Source: Ypsolopha sequella (taxonomy: Eukaryota; Arthropoda; Insecta; Lepidoptera; Ypsolophidae). From it: a stretch of 64,000 nucleotides of DNA. Both the position numbers and the translations under genes were made by a program. Shown here in pieces: positions 55,309 to 64,000 of the stretch. The notes beneath the pieces were generated by a model. That model had not been told where the DNA came from and searched no databases. It saw only the letters and a list, made by a program, of their open reading frames with translations. Position 1 is the stretch's first letter. The number at the start of each line of letters is the position of its first letter. The stretch lies in contig OW204004.1 in the NCBI GenBank assembly GCA_934047225.1, positions 6,080,401 through 6,144,400 of the forward strand. Reading direction: 5' to 3'.

Positions 55309-56628
55309 CATGGTCTAAGCGTTACTAGGGCAGGGCTAGAGCCGCGCCTTGACATAGTCTAAGCGTTACTAGGGCAGGGCTAGAGCCGCGCCTTGACATA
55401 GTCTAAGCGTTACTAGGGCAGGGCTAGAGCCGCGCCTTGACATAGTCTAAGCGTTACTAGGGCAGGGCTAGAGCCGCGCCTTGACATAGTCTAAGCGTTA
55501 CTAGGGCAGGGCTAGAGCCGCGCCTTGACATAGTCTAAGCGTTACTAGGGCAGGGCTAGAGCCGCGCCTTGACATAGTCTAAGCGTTACTAGGGCAGGGC
55601 TAGAGCCGCGCCTTGACATAGTCTAAGCGTTACTAGGGCAGGGCTAGAGCCGCGCCTTGACATAGTCTAAGCGTTACTAGGGCAGGGCTAGAGCCGCGCC
55701 TTGACATAGTCTAAGCGTTACTAGGGCAGGGCTAGAGCCGCGCCTTGACATAGTCTAAGCGTTACTAGGGCAGGGCTAGAGCCGCGCCTTGACATAGTCT
55801 AAGCGTTACTAGGGCAGGGCTAGAGCCGCGCCTTGACATAGTCTAAGCGTTACTAGGGCAGGGCTAGAGCCGCGCCTTGACATAGTCTAAGCGTTACTAG
55901 GGCAGGGCTAGAGCCGCGCCTTGACATAGTCTAAGCGTTACTAGGGCAGGGCTAGAGCCGCGCCTTGACATAGTCTAAGCGTTACTAGGGCAGGGCTAGA
56001 GCCGCGCCTTGACATAGTCTAAGCGTTACTAGGGCAGGGCTAGAGCCGCGCCTTGACATAGTCTAAGCGTTACTAGGGCAGGGCTAGAGCCGCGCCTTGA
56101 CATAGTCTAAGCGTTACTAGGGCAGGGCTAGAGCCGCGCCTTGACATAGTCTAAGCGTTACTAGGGCAGGGCTAGAGCCGCGCCTTGACATAGTCTAAGC
56201 GTTACTAGGGCAGGGCTAGAGCCGCGCCTTGACATAGTCTAAGCGTTACTAGGGCAGGGCTAGAGCCGCGCCTTGACATAGTCTAAGCGTTACTAGGGCA
56301 GGGCTAGAGCCGCGCCTTGACATAGTCTAAGCGTTACTAGGGCAGGGCTAGAGCCGCGCCTTGACATAGTCTAAGCGTTACTAGGGCAGGGCTAGAGCCG
56401 CGCCTTGACATAGTCTAAGCGTTACTAGGGCAGGGCTAGAGCCGCGCCTTGACATAGTCTAAGCGTTACTAGGGCAGGGCTAGAGCCGCGCCTTGACATA
56501 GTCTAAGCGTTACTAGGGCAGGGCTAGAGCCGCGCCTTGACATAGTCTAAGCGTTACTAGGGCAGGGCTAGAGCCGCGCCTTGACATAGTCTAAGCGTTA
56601 CTAGGGCAGGGCTAGAGCCGCGCCTTGA
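55309..56628. repeat. 44-bp satellite, 30 units
   Basis: The unit CATAGTCTAAGCGTTACTAG followed by GGCAGGGCTAGAGCCGCGCC and TTGA repeats every 44 bp; 1320 bp is exactly 30 units. Apart from the first unit (CATGGTC) I see no differences between units. It is about 57% GC in AT-rich surroundings. 44 is not a multiple of three and each frame has stops (e.g. TAG), so it is not coding. It abuts the end of a GGTTCCGTA-type dispersed repeat on its left; the truncated TTAA element 56774-57107 lies 145 bp to its right. Confidence 0.97.
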
Positions 56629-56773
56629 CATAGCACGCATAAGTTTTTATTACCCGACTCAGAACAATAATTTTACATCAATGCCCGTCCAGCACAATAA
56701 GTTCAATGGCAAATACCTTATTTGCTTTTGATAGAGGCGATTATATGTTGGCTAATAAACTATATGTTTGGCC

Positions 56774-57107
56774 CTAATCAGATGCCACGCACGAAAATTT
56801 TCAGTTATTTTGAAATCACGAATTTCTTTTTGTAATGAAGATGGTTTTTACTAATAAGTATTTGCGTGTGTTGGTTTCGTTTCAATCGGTTTTTGAAATA
56901 TGGAAACAGAATCGCTTTTTTCGTGAAATACCTACATGCTTTTTTAAAATTAAAATTAAAAGATTGAAAGTAAGTTTAGTTATAAAGCGTAATTAATAAT
57001 TGTCTTGAGTCAAAAAACACAACATTATTATTTTTTATTTTTACCGTCTACATTGACGGAACTGAATCCTATGCAAAACTGATGTTTAGCATTGTATAGC
57101 GCCTTAA
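56774..57107. mobile_element. TTAA element, left-truncated
   Basis: Starts at TAATCAGATGC, about 65 bp inside the 45793-46199 family, and ends AGCATTGTATAGCGCCTTAA at 57107. Confidence 0.75.
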
Positions 57108-57626
57108 GAACCCGGTGCAGGACGACGCGACGCCAACTCCGATGCGAAGCAAGACGTATCGCGACAATAAAGCGCATATTTGGCTGGCTGATCTAAAAAA
57201 GCGCCTCACACTTTGCCCCATGCCGTTCGAACTGTGCTGAGCGAGGCTCGCCCTTTGCGTTGGAAATAATTATTATTTCAGAATACCTTAATTGTGCTTT
57301 GATTACTTGTTAATTTTGATTCTGTTTTAATTAATTAGAATATTGATTATACTTCGCAGTGGTGTATGTACTTACTTTGCTTGTTAAATTTTTATAAGTC
57401 AGTTAACGGAGCCTTGTAAAAGTACTCGATTTTAGGGCGAAAACCCATTATTTTAAATATTTTTCTGGTCTTTAACGCGATGTTTGTGAAAAATTCAGGG
57501 ACATACACCACTTCATATTGACCGTCTAAATGAAAGCCTAAAATTTATTTGATTGAATTGTTCCACTTTCGCGAGTTATTATGGTTTTTAGATATGTATG
57601 AAGCACGATTCGGAGCGGGTTCTTAA
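57104..57626. mobile_element. TTAA-bounded non-autonomous element
   Basis: TTAAGAACCCGGTGC at left, GGAGCGGGTTCTTAA at right. TTAA 57104-57107 is also the end of the preceding element and TTAA 57623-57626 the start of the next. A rearranged relative lies at about 26364-26610 (TTAAGAGCCCGGTCC, GCCGTCTGAATGAAGGCCTA). Confidence 0.82.
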
Positions 57627-58047
57627 GAGGCTATGCGAATTTTATTTTTGTCATTGTCACTCCAAGCGAAAAATCGCGCAGTGCGAGAGGGGCGGATTCA
57701 GGGCAAAAGGCTAAAAAAGTTGGTTTTATATTTTTATTAAAAAAACTAACATAGCTAGCAAAATTTCAAATATCAAATCTCTAGATATTGTTGAAACACA
57801 CCTAATAAAATATGTTTGAGTTCTGTATATGGTTCCTTTTCGTCAAACGAGGAGAAAAAGTGTGTTTGAAGACCTCATTTCAACAATTATTTCTATCGAG
57901 GAAAATTTATCCAAACATGTTTTCCAATTTCAAAACCCTAAATTATATAGTCAAAATGCATATTCCAGAAATTTATTAAAATTGTCCGTGTATTTCATGA
58001 AATACACAGAAAAGAAACACCCGTATTTTTTTCGCATATCGCCTTAA
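57623..58047. mobile_element. TTAA-bounded non-autonomous element
   Basis: TTAAGAGGCTATGCGAATTT at left, TTTCGCATATCGCCTTAA at right; inverted copy of 17988-18397. Confidence 0.85.
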
Positions 58048-58794
58048 GGTTATTTATTGTTGAGCAGACATCATGACGTGACCAACTCACTTGTGGGCAG
58101 CGGCCAAATGTCATGCTGTCATTGTATCTACCAGAGATAGATAGCACAGTAGCACTATCTGTAAAACAAATCGTGGCTTCTTTGAAAATGTAGATAGATA
58201 GATAGATAAAAGCTTTAATTATGCCTCTTGCAAAAAAACACAAAAAGTACAAATTCAGAGCTTAAAATATAACAAATTACATTAGAATCCTTAAAATAAT
58301 AAGATTGAACACAAAGGCTGAAAGGGCGCTGGCTCAGCATACGCCACAGAATAATCTGCGACACTGATATTCTGCCAGTACCATACAGCAAAAGTTACAA
58401 CAATTCATAGCCATCTTCGTCCACATATTTAACTAAAATCTGCCACCAACACACAAACACCAAAGATTTCAAAAAGTAAAGATAGGCCCTTACCGTAGTA
58501 TGACAGCACCAAAATGTTTTCACCTTTAAATGGGTGAGGCTCACACGTTTGGAATCAGTGCTCATCTGAACACAGTGTAGTTGGATGCCTTAATGATTTT
58601 TTACGAAAAAAGGGATCTCAATATAGCGTCGTCTGCATTTTTAAAGTGCACTAACATTTCAATAAATACGTATAAAGCCAAAAGTGTGACATTTCACATT
58701 TAAAACACATTCAAAAACAATGCAATAGATTTTAGGTGCCAGGGCTCATCTAAACTTTTTTGAAATCTTTGACGAAAAGTGCATTTTGTATGGC
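58048..58794. other. Retroelement-tail-like sequence
   Basis: Begins with an inverted relative of 25805-25858; (TAGA)n followed by AAAGCTTTAATTATGCC at 58190-58225 looks like a - strand LINE tail. Nothing coding. Confidence 0.4.
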
Positions 58795-59606
58795 TGTAAT
58801 CATATATATAAAAAGAGAAGTCCTGACTGACTCATCAACGCACAGCCCAAACCCTTGGACGTAGAAAGCTGAAATTTTGCACAAAGCTTCCCTTTTTAAT
58901 ATAGACAAAGAATAAGAAAGGATTTTTCGAAATTCCACCTCTTAGGGGGTGAATAGGGGTCCAGAGTTTGTATGGGGAAATAAGATTAGTTAGACTATTT
59001 TATTCGAGACTTCACAGGAGTACTCCTATCCATAAATGAGTAAACATGTGTTTCAGGTTTTTCAGAATTCAACCCCTAAAAGGGGGAAATGGGGTGACAA
59101 AGTCTCAAAATCAACATGGGTATCGTTTGTATGGTTTATCGGGTCGCTGACATTTAATACAGTGGACATGAAAATTCTTAAAAGTATGTGTGCCAGAGCA
59201 AATCGGCTGTAACAGACGGACAGACAGACAGCCACAGAAGTGATCCTATTAGGGTTCAATTTTTTCTTTTCGCAATGACGATTAATAAGTGGGTCAGTCA
59301 CTGAAAACAGCAGGAATTGATCTTAGAGGGGACTGCTTTTCGCACGGCCAGTTTTACGTAGCCTGCTCGAGAGTGAGCTCACCTAGCAGCCTGGATGTGT
59401 GTTAACAGCTGAGGGCAGAACTTCTGATGTAGTATATAAAGAGGTACTTTAAGTATGAATAAAAAAAAACGAATAGGTAATAGACCCCGCCAAAGAGACT
59501 TTACCTGGAGATCAAATAATTGCACCAAAAACACTCCAAACTAAATTACTAAAGTACTACACAGAAACTAAATCAACGCGGGTGAAGCCGCGGGCAAAAG
59601 CTAGTT
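58795..59606. repeat. Lepidopteran dispersed repeat ending GCGGGCAAAAGCTAGT
   Basis: Starts with the AGTCCTGACTGACTCATCAA block, contains TTCGAAATTCCACCTCTTAG and (GACAGACAGAC), ends at AACGCGGGTGAAGCCGCGGG. A worn relative is at 13120-13275. Confidence 0.6.
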
Positions 59607-59949
59607 TGCAATAAAATTCCATTGGATACATTAAGCTACTTTGTCATACTTCAATGATTGGAAAAAATAATGTGTAATGTAAACCTATTTAGGAGTAGAT
59701 TGGATATAATGAGTACTCACAAAAATGTTATTATACTTGGTATAAAAGAATTTTTATCTGATCATTGTTATTATAAATATTTTTTATTGTTATCATTAAT
59801 ATTACATTGTCGTCCAATTAGAAAGAAAAACTGTTAGTATTATTGTAGTCGATTGTACCTCAAGGAATTTAGTTTATTTACCTCTATAGATGACATGCAG
59901 TGAATTGCAGTGTGACTGTAATTTTATATTTGCACGTTGTAATTCGTAC

Positions 59950-60240
59950 GCTGTATGGCAAGCCCACTGCCACTTCAACTTACGAATTAGTAAGTTGAAG
60001 TGGCAGTGGACTGGCCATATTTGTCGCCGACACGGGCCGAAAGGCGTTGGAATGGAGACCACGTGCAGCAAAGCGTAGCGTAGGCCGACCTCGTGTCCGC
60101 TGGATAGATTGCCCAAATACCAGTACATATGTGCGACGATTTGAAGGACGTTGCGGGTAGCGGCTGGATGAGGATGACGCGAGAGGCCTATGTCCAGCAG
60201 TGGACAGGCTGATGGATGGATGGATGGATGGATGGACGCT
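59950..60240 (+). pseudogene. RTE-like 3' end with (ATGG)n tail
   Basis: KLKWQWTGHICRR, a frameshifted GRPRVRW-type stretch, DVAGSGWMRMTREAYVQQWT, stop, then (GATG)n at 60212-60238. A hairpin at 59953-60015 pairs two copies of CCACTTCAACTTA. Confidence 0.75.
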
Positions 60241-60684
60241 GTAAGGCAAATATGAAAAACATTTTATATTTTTAGACTGACATCTGTATGTATCTCTACT
60301 CATCTTTTTACAAATAAATTTGATTTGATTAGTTCTGATTTAGAACTTGCGAAGACAATATACAATCGTGCAATACAGGTACAATATACAATTGGCGGCC
60401 TTATCACTAATAGTGATTTCTTCCAGACAATCTTTACGTTAATTTTTTAATTTTAGTTTTACTTAAACATATATCTAGATAATATTATTACCTACTTAAT
60501 AGATAGTAAGTGTCAAGTTAAGTTGGTCCTTCATAACTGCAAGTGGAATTATTTATCATGTGTTGTGGTACGGAACCCTAGTGCATGAGTCCAACTCGCG
60601 CTTGGCCGGTTCTTCTATTGTGTCTCGTTATATTCAAGAATTAAATATTTGTAATTTTCAGATATTTTCTTATGTGCGTAATAT
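60241..60684. other. Unassigned plus a GGTTCCGTA-type end
   Basis: 60488-60612 repeats TAGATAGTAAGTGTCAAGTTAA and ACGGAACCCTAGTGC seen at 24173-24290; the rest is plain. Confidence 0.45.
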
Positions 60685-60741
60685 ATACAACGTGTAACAG
60701 AAAGGTGTAACCATATTTGAAGAGCTTATTCAGTCAATGGT
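60685..60741. mobile_element. Half of a CAACGTGTAAC MITE
   Basis: TACAACGTGTAACAGAAAGG to TTCAGTCAATGGTA, then abruptly joined to an RTE-like 3' end at 60742. The other arm is missing. Confidence 0.75.
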
Positions 60742-60905
60742 ACGACGAGGGTTCCGGCACCGCGCTCACCAACCCGCCTGCCCAGCGAGTGTGAGTATGG
60801 GCAATTCTTCCAGGATGACCGCCGGGAGTGGCAAAGTCCTGGAAAGGTTTATGTCCAGCAGTGGACGAACTAGGCTGGTGGATGGATGGATGGATGGATG
60901 GATTG
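60742..60905 (+). mobile_element. RTE-like 3' end, copy c
   Basis: CGAGGGTTCCGGCACCGCGC to GTCCAGCAGTGGACGAACTA and (ATGG)n; joined directly to a half MITE at 60741. Confidence 0.75.
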
Positions 60906-61121
60906 TATTATTTTTTTAAGACTACTTTTATAGCTAAACGTGTAATCATAATTTTAACATGACAATACGGCGTTACCACCTGCTGTCTTTTGAGTACAAT
61001 TTAATTTTTTTATTTATTTATGTATTTACAATAAATTAAATTAAAAACTAAACTTAATCTAAATTAAAATTATTAACAAATATAATGCCTATATTAAATA
61101 AAAAATGTTTTATTATAATAC

Positions 61122-61470
61122 TGTCTTGTATTTTCTTATCCCTTAGTTAAAGTAGATAATAAGTCATTTGTGTAGTATAAGTTTTATGTTAAAAAAAAAA
61201 CATGATCTTGCTAAGTTTTTTCCCTTCTTCTTAGCAAGACTAATCGAATGGGCGGAGGTAGGCATGTATTTATATATGTACATATTTTACCTATCATTTT
61301 AATCGTATATTATATTATATATTGCTACATAAATTAAATAATCCCTTAATTCAGTTCATGTACATTTATTATTTTATTACATATATTTTTATAAGATTAA
61401 ATTTGACTTGTAAAAAGTGAATTATATATACCTACTTTGCAAAATAAACTATTTGAATTTGAATTTGAAC
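61122..61470 (+). mobile_element. LINE 3' UTR repeat, copy 1
   Basis: TGTCTTGTATTTTCTTATCC, CATGATCTTGCTAAGTTT, ATGGGCGGAGGTAGGCATGT and the tail AAATAAACTATTTGAATTTG. Confidence 0.65.
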
Positions 61471-61563
61471 ATAAGAGAAATCAGAAAATAATTTACTGAA
61501 AGTAAAATCCAGAAAGTGTGATATTGTGCACTCCTTCTTTATTATTACATCTCCATCTGTCTT

Positions 61564-61920
61564 TTAAGGCGATATCAAAAAAAGGGGTTTTTTCGAATCC
61601 ATTTACGTATTTTATTCTACATACGTATCTACGTATTTTATTTTTAGGTAAATGTTTATTGAGTATTTGATTAAGATTCTCACGCGATTGGATGAAATTT
61701 GAAATCCTAACTAATTTCATTGTGAAATTGCATTCAAAATGTGGATATTATGTATTTGTAAAGTCTCTTTGAAAATCTTTTTGACAAAATAGCTTAGTAC
61801 ATTTTATATTAATAAAAAACCGACTTTTTGCTACTTTTCCACGAATCTGTCTCACTCGCACTTATAGTTTTTTCGCATATGGAGTAACAGGGACGCTAAA
61901 ACTTTTACGTAGCGCCTTAA
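61564..61920. mobile_element. TTAA-bounded non-autonomous element
   Basis: TTAAGGCGATATC at left, GTAGCGCCTTAA at right; same family as 4667-5094, with internal deletion. Confidence 0.82.
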
Positions 61921-62037
61921 GCTCTTATTCTATGTGCATTCAAATTATCTTTTAAATTGTATAGCAACTATTCCGCACTGTGCCCAAATGAAAATCCAAA
62001 AAAGGCAAAGTTCGCTCGTCCTTAATACGAGTAGGTA

Positions 62038-62135
62038 GGCAATTCTTCCAGGATGACCGCCGGGAGTGGCAAAGTCCTGGAAAGGCTTATGTCCAGCAGT
62101 GGACGAACTAGGCTGATGGATGGATGGATGGATAA
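62038..62135 (+). mobile_element. RTE-like 3' end, copy d
   Basis: GGCAATTCTTCCAGGATGAC to (ATGG)n. Confidence 0.75.
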
Positions 62136-62580
62136 TAAGTATGTCAGAAAAAATATAGATACTTTCCCGAGGCTCGATGGGCACCACTCTATAGAAACGA
62201 GAAATAAACATAAATTTCCAAACGTCAGACTTGCCAAACTTGCCCTCTTTCGTTGGATAAGGTTTTACAAGAAACAGATTTTACAAGAAAACTTTCCAAA
62301 GGAGGTCCTTGGTTTGTCAGAGAATAAGTAATATAAGAATAACTGTATATTATTTATGAAAAAGGAATATTATAAAATAAATGAATATTTAGATGATGGC
62401 GAAGCATGGTGGTATAGTGACAATGATATTTGTCATACATAACAGTGGCTTATAATTTCCTAACGTATGATTCCTCTAAGGAGTTAACATTAAATAATTA
62501 CGGATTGTAAAAGGAAATAAAATAATACGAGACAGGTGGAATAGGATATATTTAAAAATTTTTTTGTTGCTTGGTTTCCT

Positions 62581-62990
62581 TGTCTTGTATTTTTTTTATC
62601 CCTTAAGTAAAGTAGAATAAGTACTTTGTATAATAAGCCTTTGTAACAGAAATTATGAAAAAATAAAAAGAAAACTTGCAAAAAAAGACATGATCTTGCT
62701 AAGTTTCTTGCCCTTCTAGCAAGACTAATCAATGGGCGGAGTTAGGAATGTATTTTTTATTGTCACCTATTAGTATGTAGTATATAATTATAGATTTTAC
62801 CTATCATTTGAATCGTATATATGTATATATTGCTGCATAAATTTAATATTTAATAATTAATTAAACCTTAAATTTAGTTCATGTACGTTTATTATTAACT
62901 AAATTTTTTTTATAAGATTATATTTGACTTGTAAAAAAGTGTACCAAATATACCTACTTTACAAAATAAACTATTTGAATTTGAATTTAA
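62581..62990 (+). mobile_element. LINE 3' UTR repeat, copy 2
   Basis: Same blocks and tail as 61122-61470: TGTCTTGTATTTTTTTTATC, CATGATCTTGCTAAGTTTCT, AAATAAACTATTTGAATTTG. Confidence 0.65.
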
Positions 62991-63141
62991 CAAAAACAAA
63001 ATTAGAGGAAAGGAAAAAAAATGGGGAAGTTATTAGAATTTTTCTTTGTTTCTTTTTTTTTAGTTTTTTATAAATTTTTTGCATTAAGCTTTTCGTCCCT
63101 TTATGAAAGTTTTGGACTCATAAAATACTTCTTATTAATCG

Positions 63142-63320
63142 AGTAGTAATAGTGAATATATAGTAAATAATAAATATATAAATAGTAGTAATAGTGAATA
63201 TATAGTAAATAATAAATATATAAATAGTAGTAATAGTGAATATATAGAAAATAATAAATATATAAATAGTAGTAATAGTGAATATATAGAAAATAATAAA
63301 TATATAAATAGTAGTAATAG
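63142..63320. repeat. 42-bp AT-rich tandem repeat
   Basis: Unit AGTAGTAATAGTGAATATAT plus AGTAAATAATAAATATATAAAT, 42 bp, a little over four units (starts 63142, 63184, 63226, 63268, 63310). Low-complexity ORFs in it are artefacts. Confidence 0.9.
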
Positions 63321-63324
63321 TGAT

Positions 63325-63587
63325 TTAGTGGCGTGCACAGAACTTTTTGCTGGAAAAGCAAGCAATTGGTCAAGAATAACAATAAAAAAAATATGAAAAA
63401 ATTAAAATATCACATTGAAAAAAAAAATGTTGTATGACGCCAGGGTAGACAATGTCTACCCTAGAGTGAAAATTTCTATACAAACTTTTTTTTTTCAAAG
63501 TGATATTTAAATTTATTCATATTTTTTTTATTGTTATTCTTGACCAATTGGTTGCTTTTCCAGCAAAAAGTTCTGTGCACGCCACTG
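63325..63587. mobile_element. Fold-back element splitting the AT-rich tandem array
   Basis: TTAGTGGCGTGCACAGAACT at left is inverted at right (AGTTCTGTGCACGCCACTG), with further pairing of TTTTTGCTGGAAAAGCAA.CAATTGGTC. A central mini-palindrome GGGTAGACAATGTCTACCC lies at 63443-63461. Both flanks resume the tandem repeat at AGTGA. The ends resemble the CAGTGGCG hAT element at 8927, but no clear 8-bp duplication is seen. Confidence 0.7.
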
Positions 63588-63752
63588 AGTGAATATATAG
63601 TAAATAATAAATATATAAATAGTAGTAATAGTGAATATATAGTAAATAATAAATATATAAATAGTAGTAATAGTGAATATATAGAAAATAATAAATATAT
63701 AAATAGTGAAGATATAGTAAATAATAAATATATAAATAGTAGTAATAGTAAT
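63588..63752. repeat. Continuation of the 42-bp AT-rich tandem repeat
   Basis: Same unit in the same orientation as 63142-63320, resumed after the fold-back insert; one unit is shortened (AGTGAAGATATAG). Confidence 0.88.
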
Positions 63753-64000
63753 AGGCAACATTTCTTCATTATTTTCTGAAGTTTCAATTCTCTCATGGCA
63801 TAAACCAAAGTTTTAGTCGAGTCGATTAAAATTTTAATTTGTAAACAATATTCTCATCTTAAGTTTTTACTGAGGACTTAACTTTTTTCTGTGCTATCTA
63901 AAAGTAATTTTAACGAGAAAAATAAAGAAGTATTTTTAAGTAATTTTGGTGCAATTGGGAAATAGTATTTTCACTCGAGCGTCTGTGTTTCACAAGCATT
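63753..64000. other. Right edge, nothing recognised
   Basis: AT-rich, no coding or repeat signal beyond the tandem array. Confidence 0.5.

Noticed and set aside
55309..56628. CRISPR-like array
   Set aside because: Units are contiguous and identical with no unique spacers; this is satellite DNA in a eukaryote.
63101..63808. Ile/Tyr/Leu-rich ORFs at the right end
   Set aside because: Translation of the AT-rich 42-bp tandem repeat.

Overview
This is a eukaryotic, AT-rich, intron- and transposon-dominated window, almost certainly from a moth or butterfly. The lepidopteran call rests on repeat signatures I recognise: the sequence around 24014-24050 and 59577-59606 that reads GCCCGCGGCTTCGCCCGCG (or its reverse), a SINE at 51660-51955 with the AGGAAACCTGCATG block, the GGGTTCCGTAC / ACTTGGCCGG dispersed repeat, and retroelement 3' ends reading GTCCAGCAGTGGACGAA followed by (ATGG)n. 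No prokaryotic, plasmid or viral gene set is present.

Only two protein-coding loci can be called with confidence. (1) A four-exon portion of an R3HCC1/R3HCC1L-family gene runs on the + strand from 6817 to 30835. Its exons are 6817-7961, 24329-24443, 27384-27505 and 30753-30835; frame and splice phase are preserved across all three introns and it ends in TGA. At least one upstream exon is missing, because the first visible exon opens inside a codon. (2) An intronless secreted, very charged 456-residue protein lies at 50199-51569, resembling the insect DUF4779 cuticle/secreted family, with a TATA-like element, a TCAGT initiator and poly(A) signals. A third, weaker call is a first coding exon on the - strand (4254-4301) with an ATG, a consensus donor and a CCAAT/initiator-like upstream region; the rest of that gene would lie off the left edge.

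The rest is transposable elements. The introns and intergenic DNA hold at least eleven ~360-520 bp elements bounded by TTAA, several families of TA-flanked fold-back MITEs, at least four hAT-type non-autonomous elements with 8-bp target duplications plus a 25-bp hAT-like remnant with a duplicated 8-bp target, three ~1 kb elements ending in AACCGACTTCAA, a 2.3 kb transposon with ~330 bp terminal inverted repeats carrying a broken nuclease-like/CXC protein (38619-40904), 3' ends of RTE- and Jockey-like retrotransposons, a tRNA-like SINE, and a 44-bp satellite of 30 essentially identical units (55309-56628).

The points most worth following are: the 201-bp tandem triplication of the R3HCC1L exon 3 3' half, whose second copy is still a phase-matched, open 66-nt cassette exon; a separate decayed exon 3 copy 2.6 kb downstream; the CXC transposon; the TTAA-bounded element cluster in which neighbours share one TTAA; and the homogeneous 44-bp array. 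I found no multi-gene undescribed system of the operon kind; the novelty here is in exon duplication and mobile-element biology.
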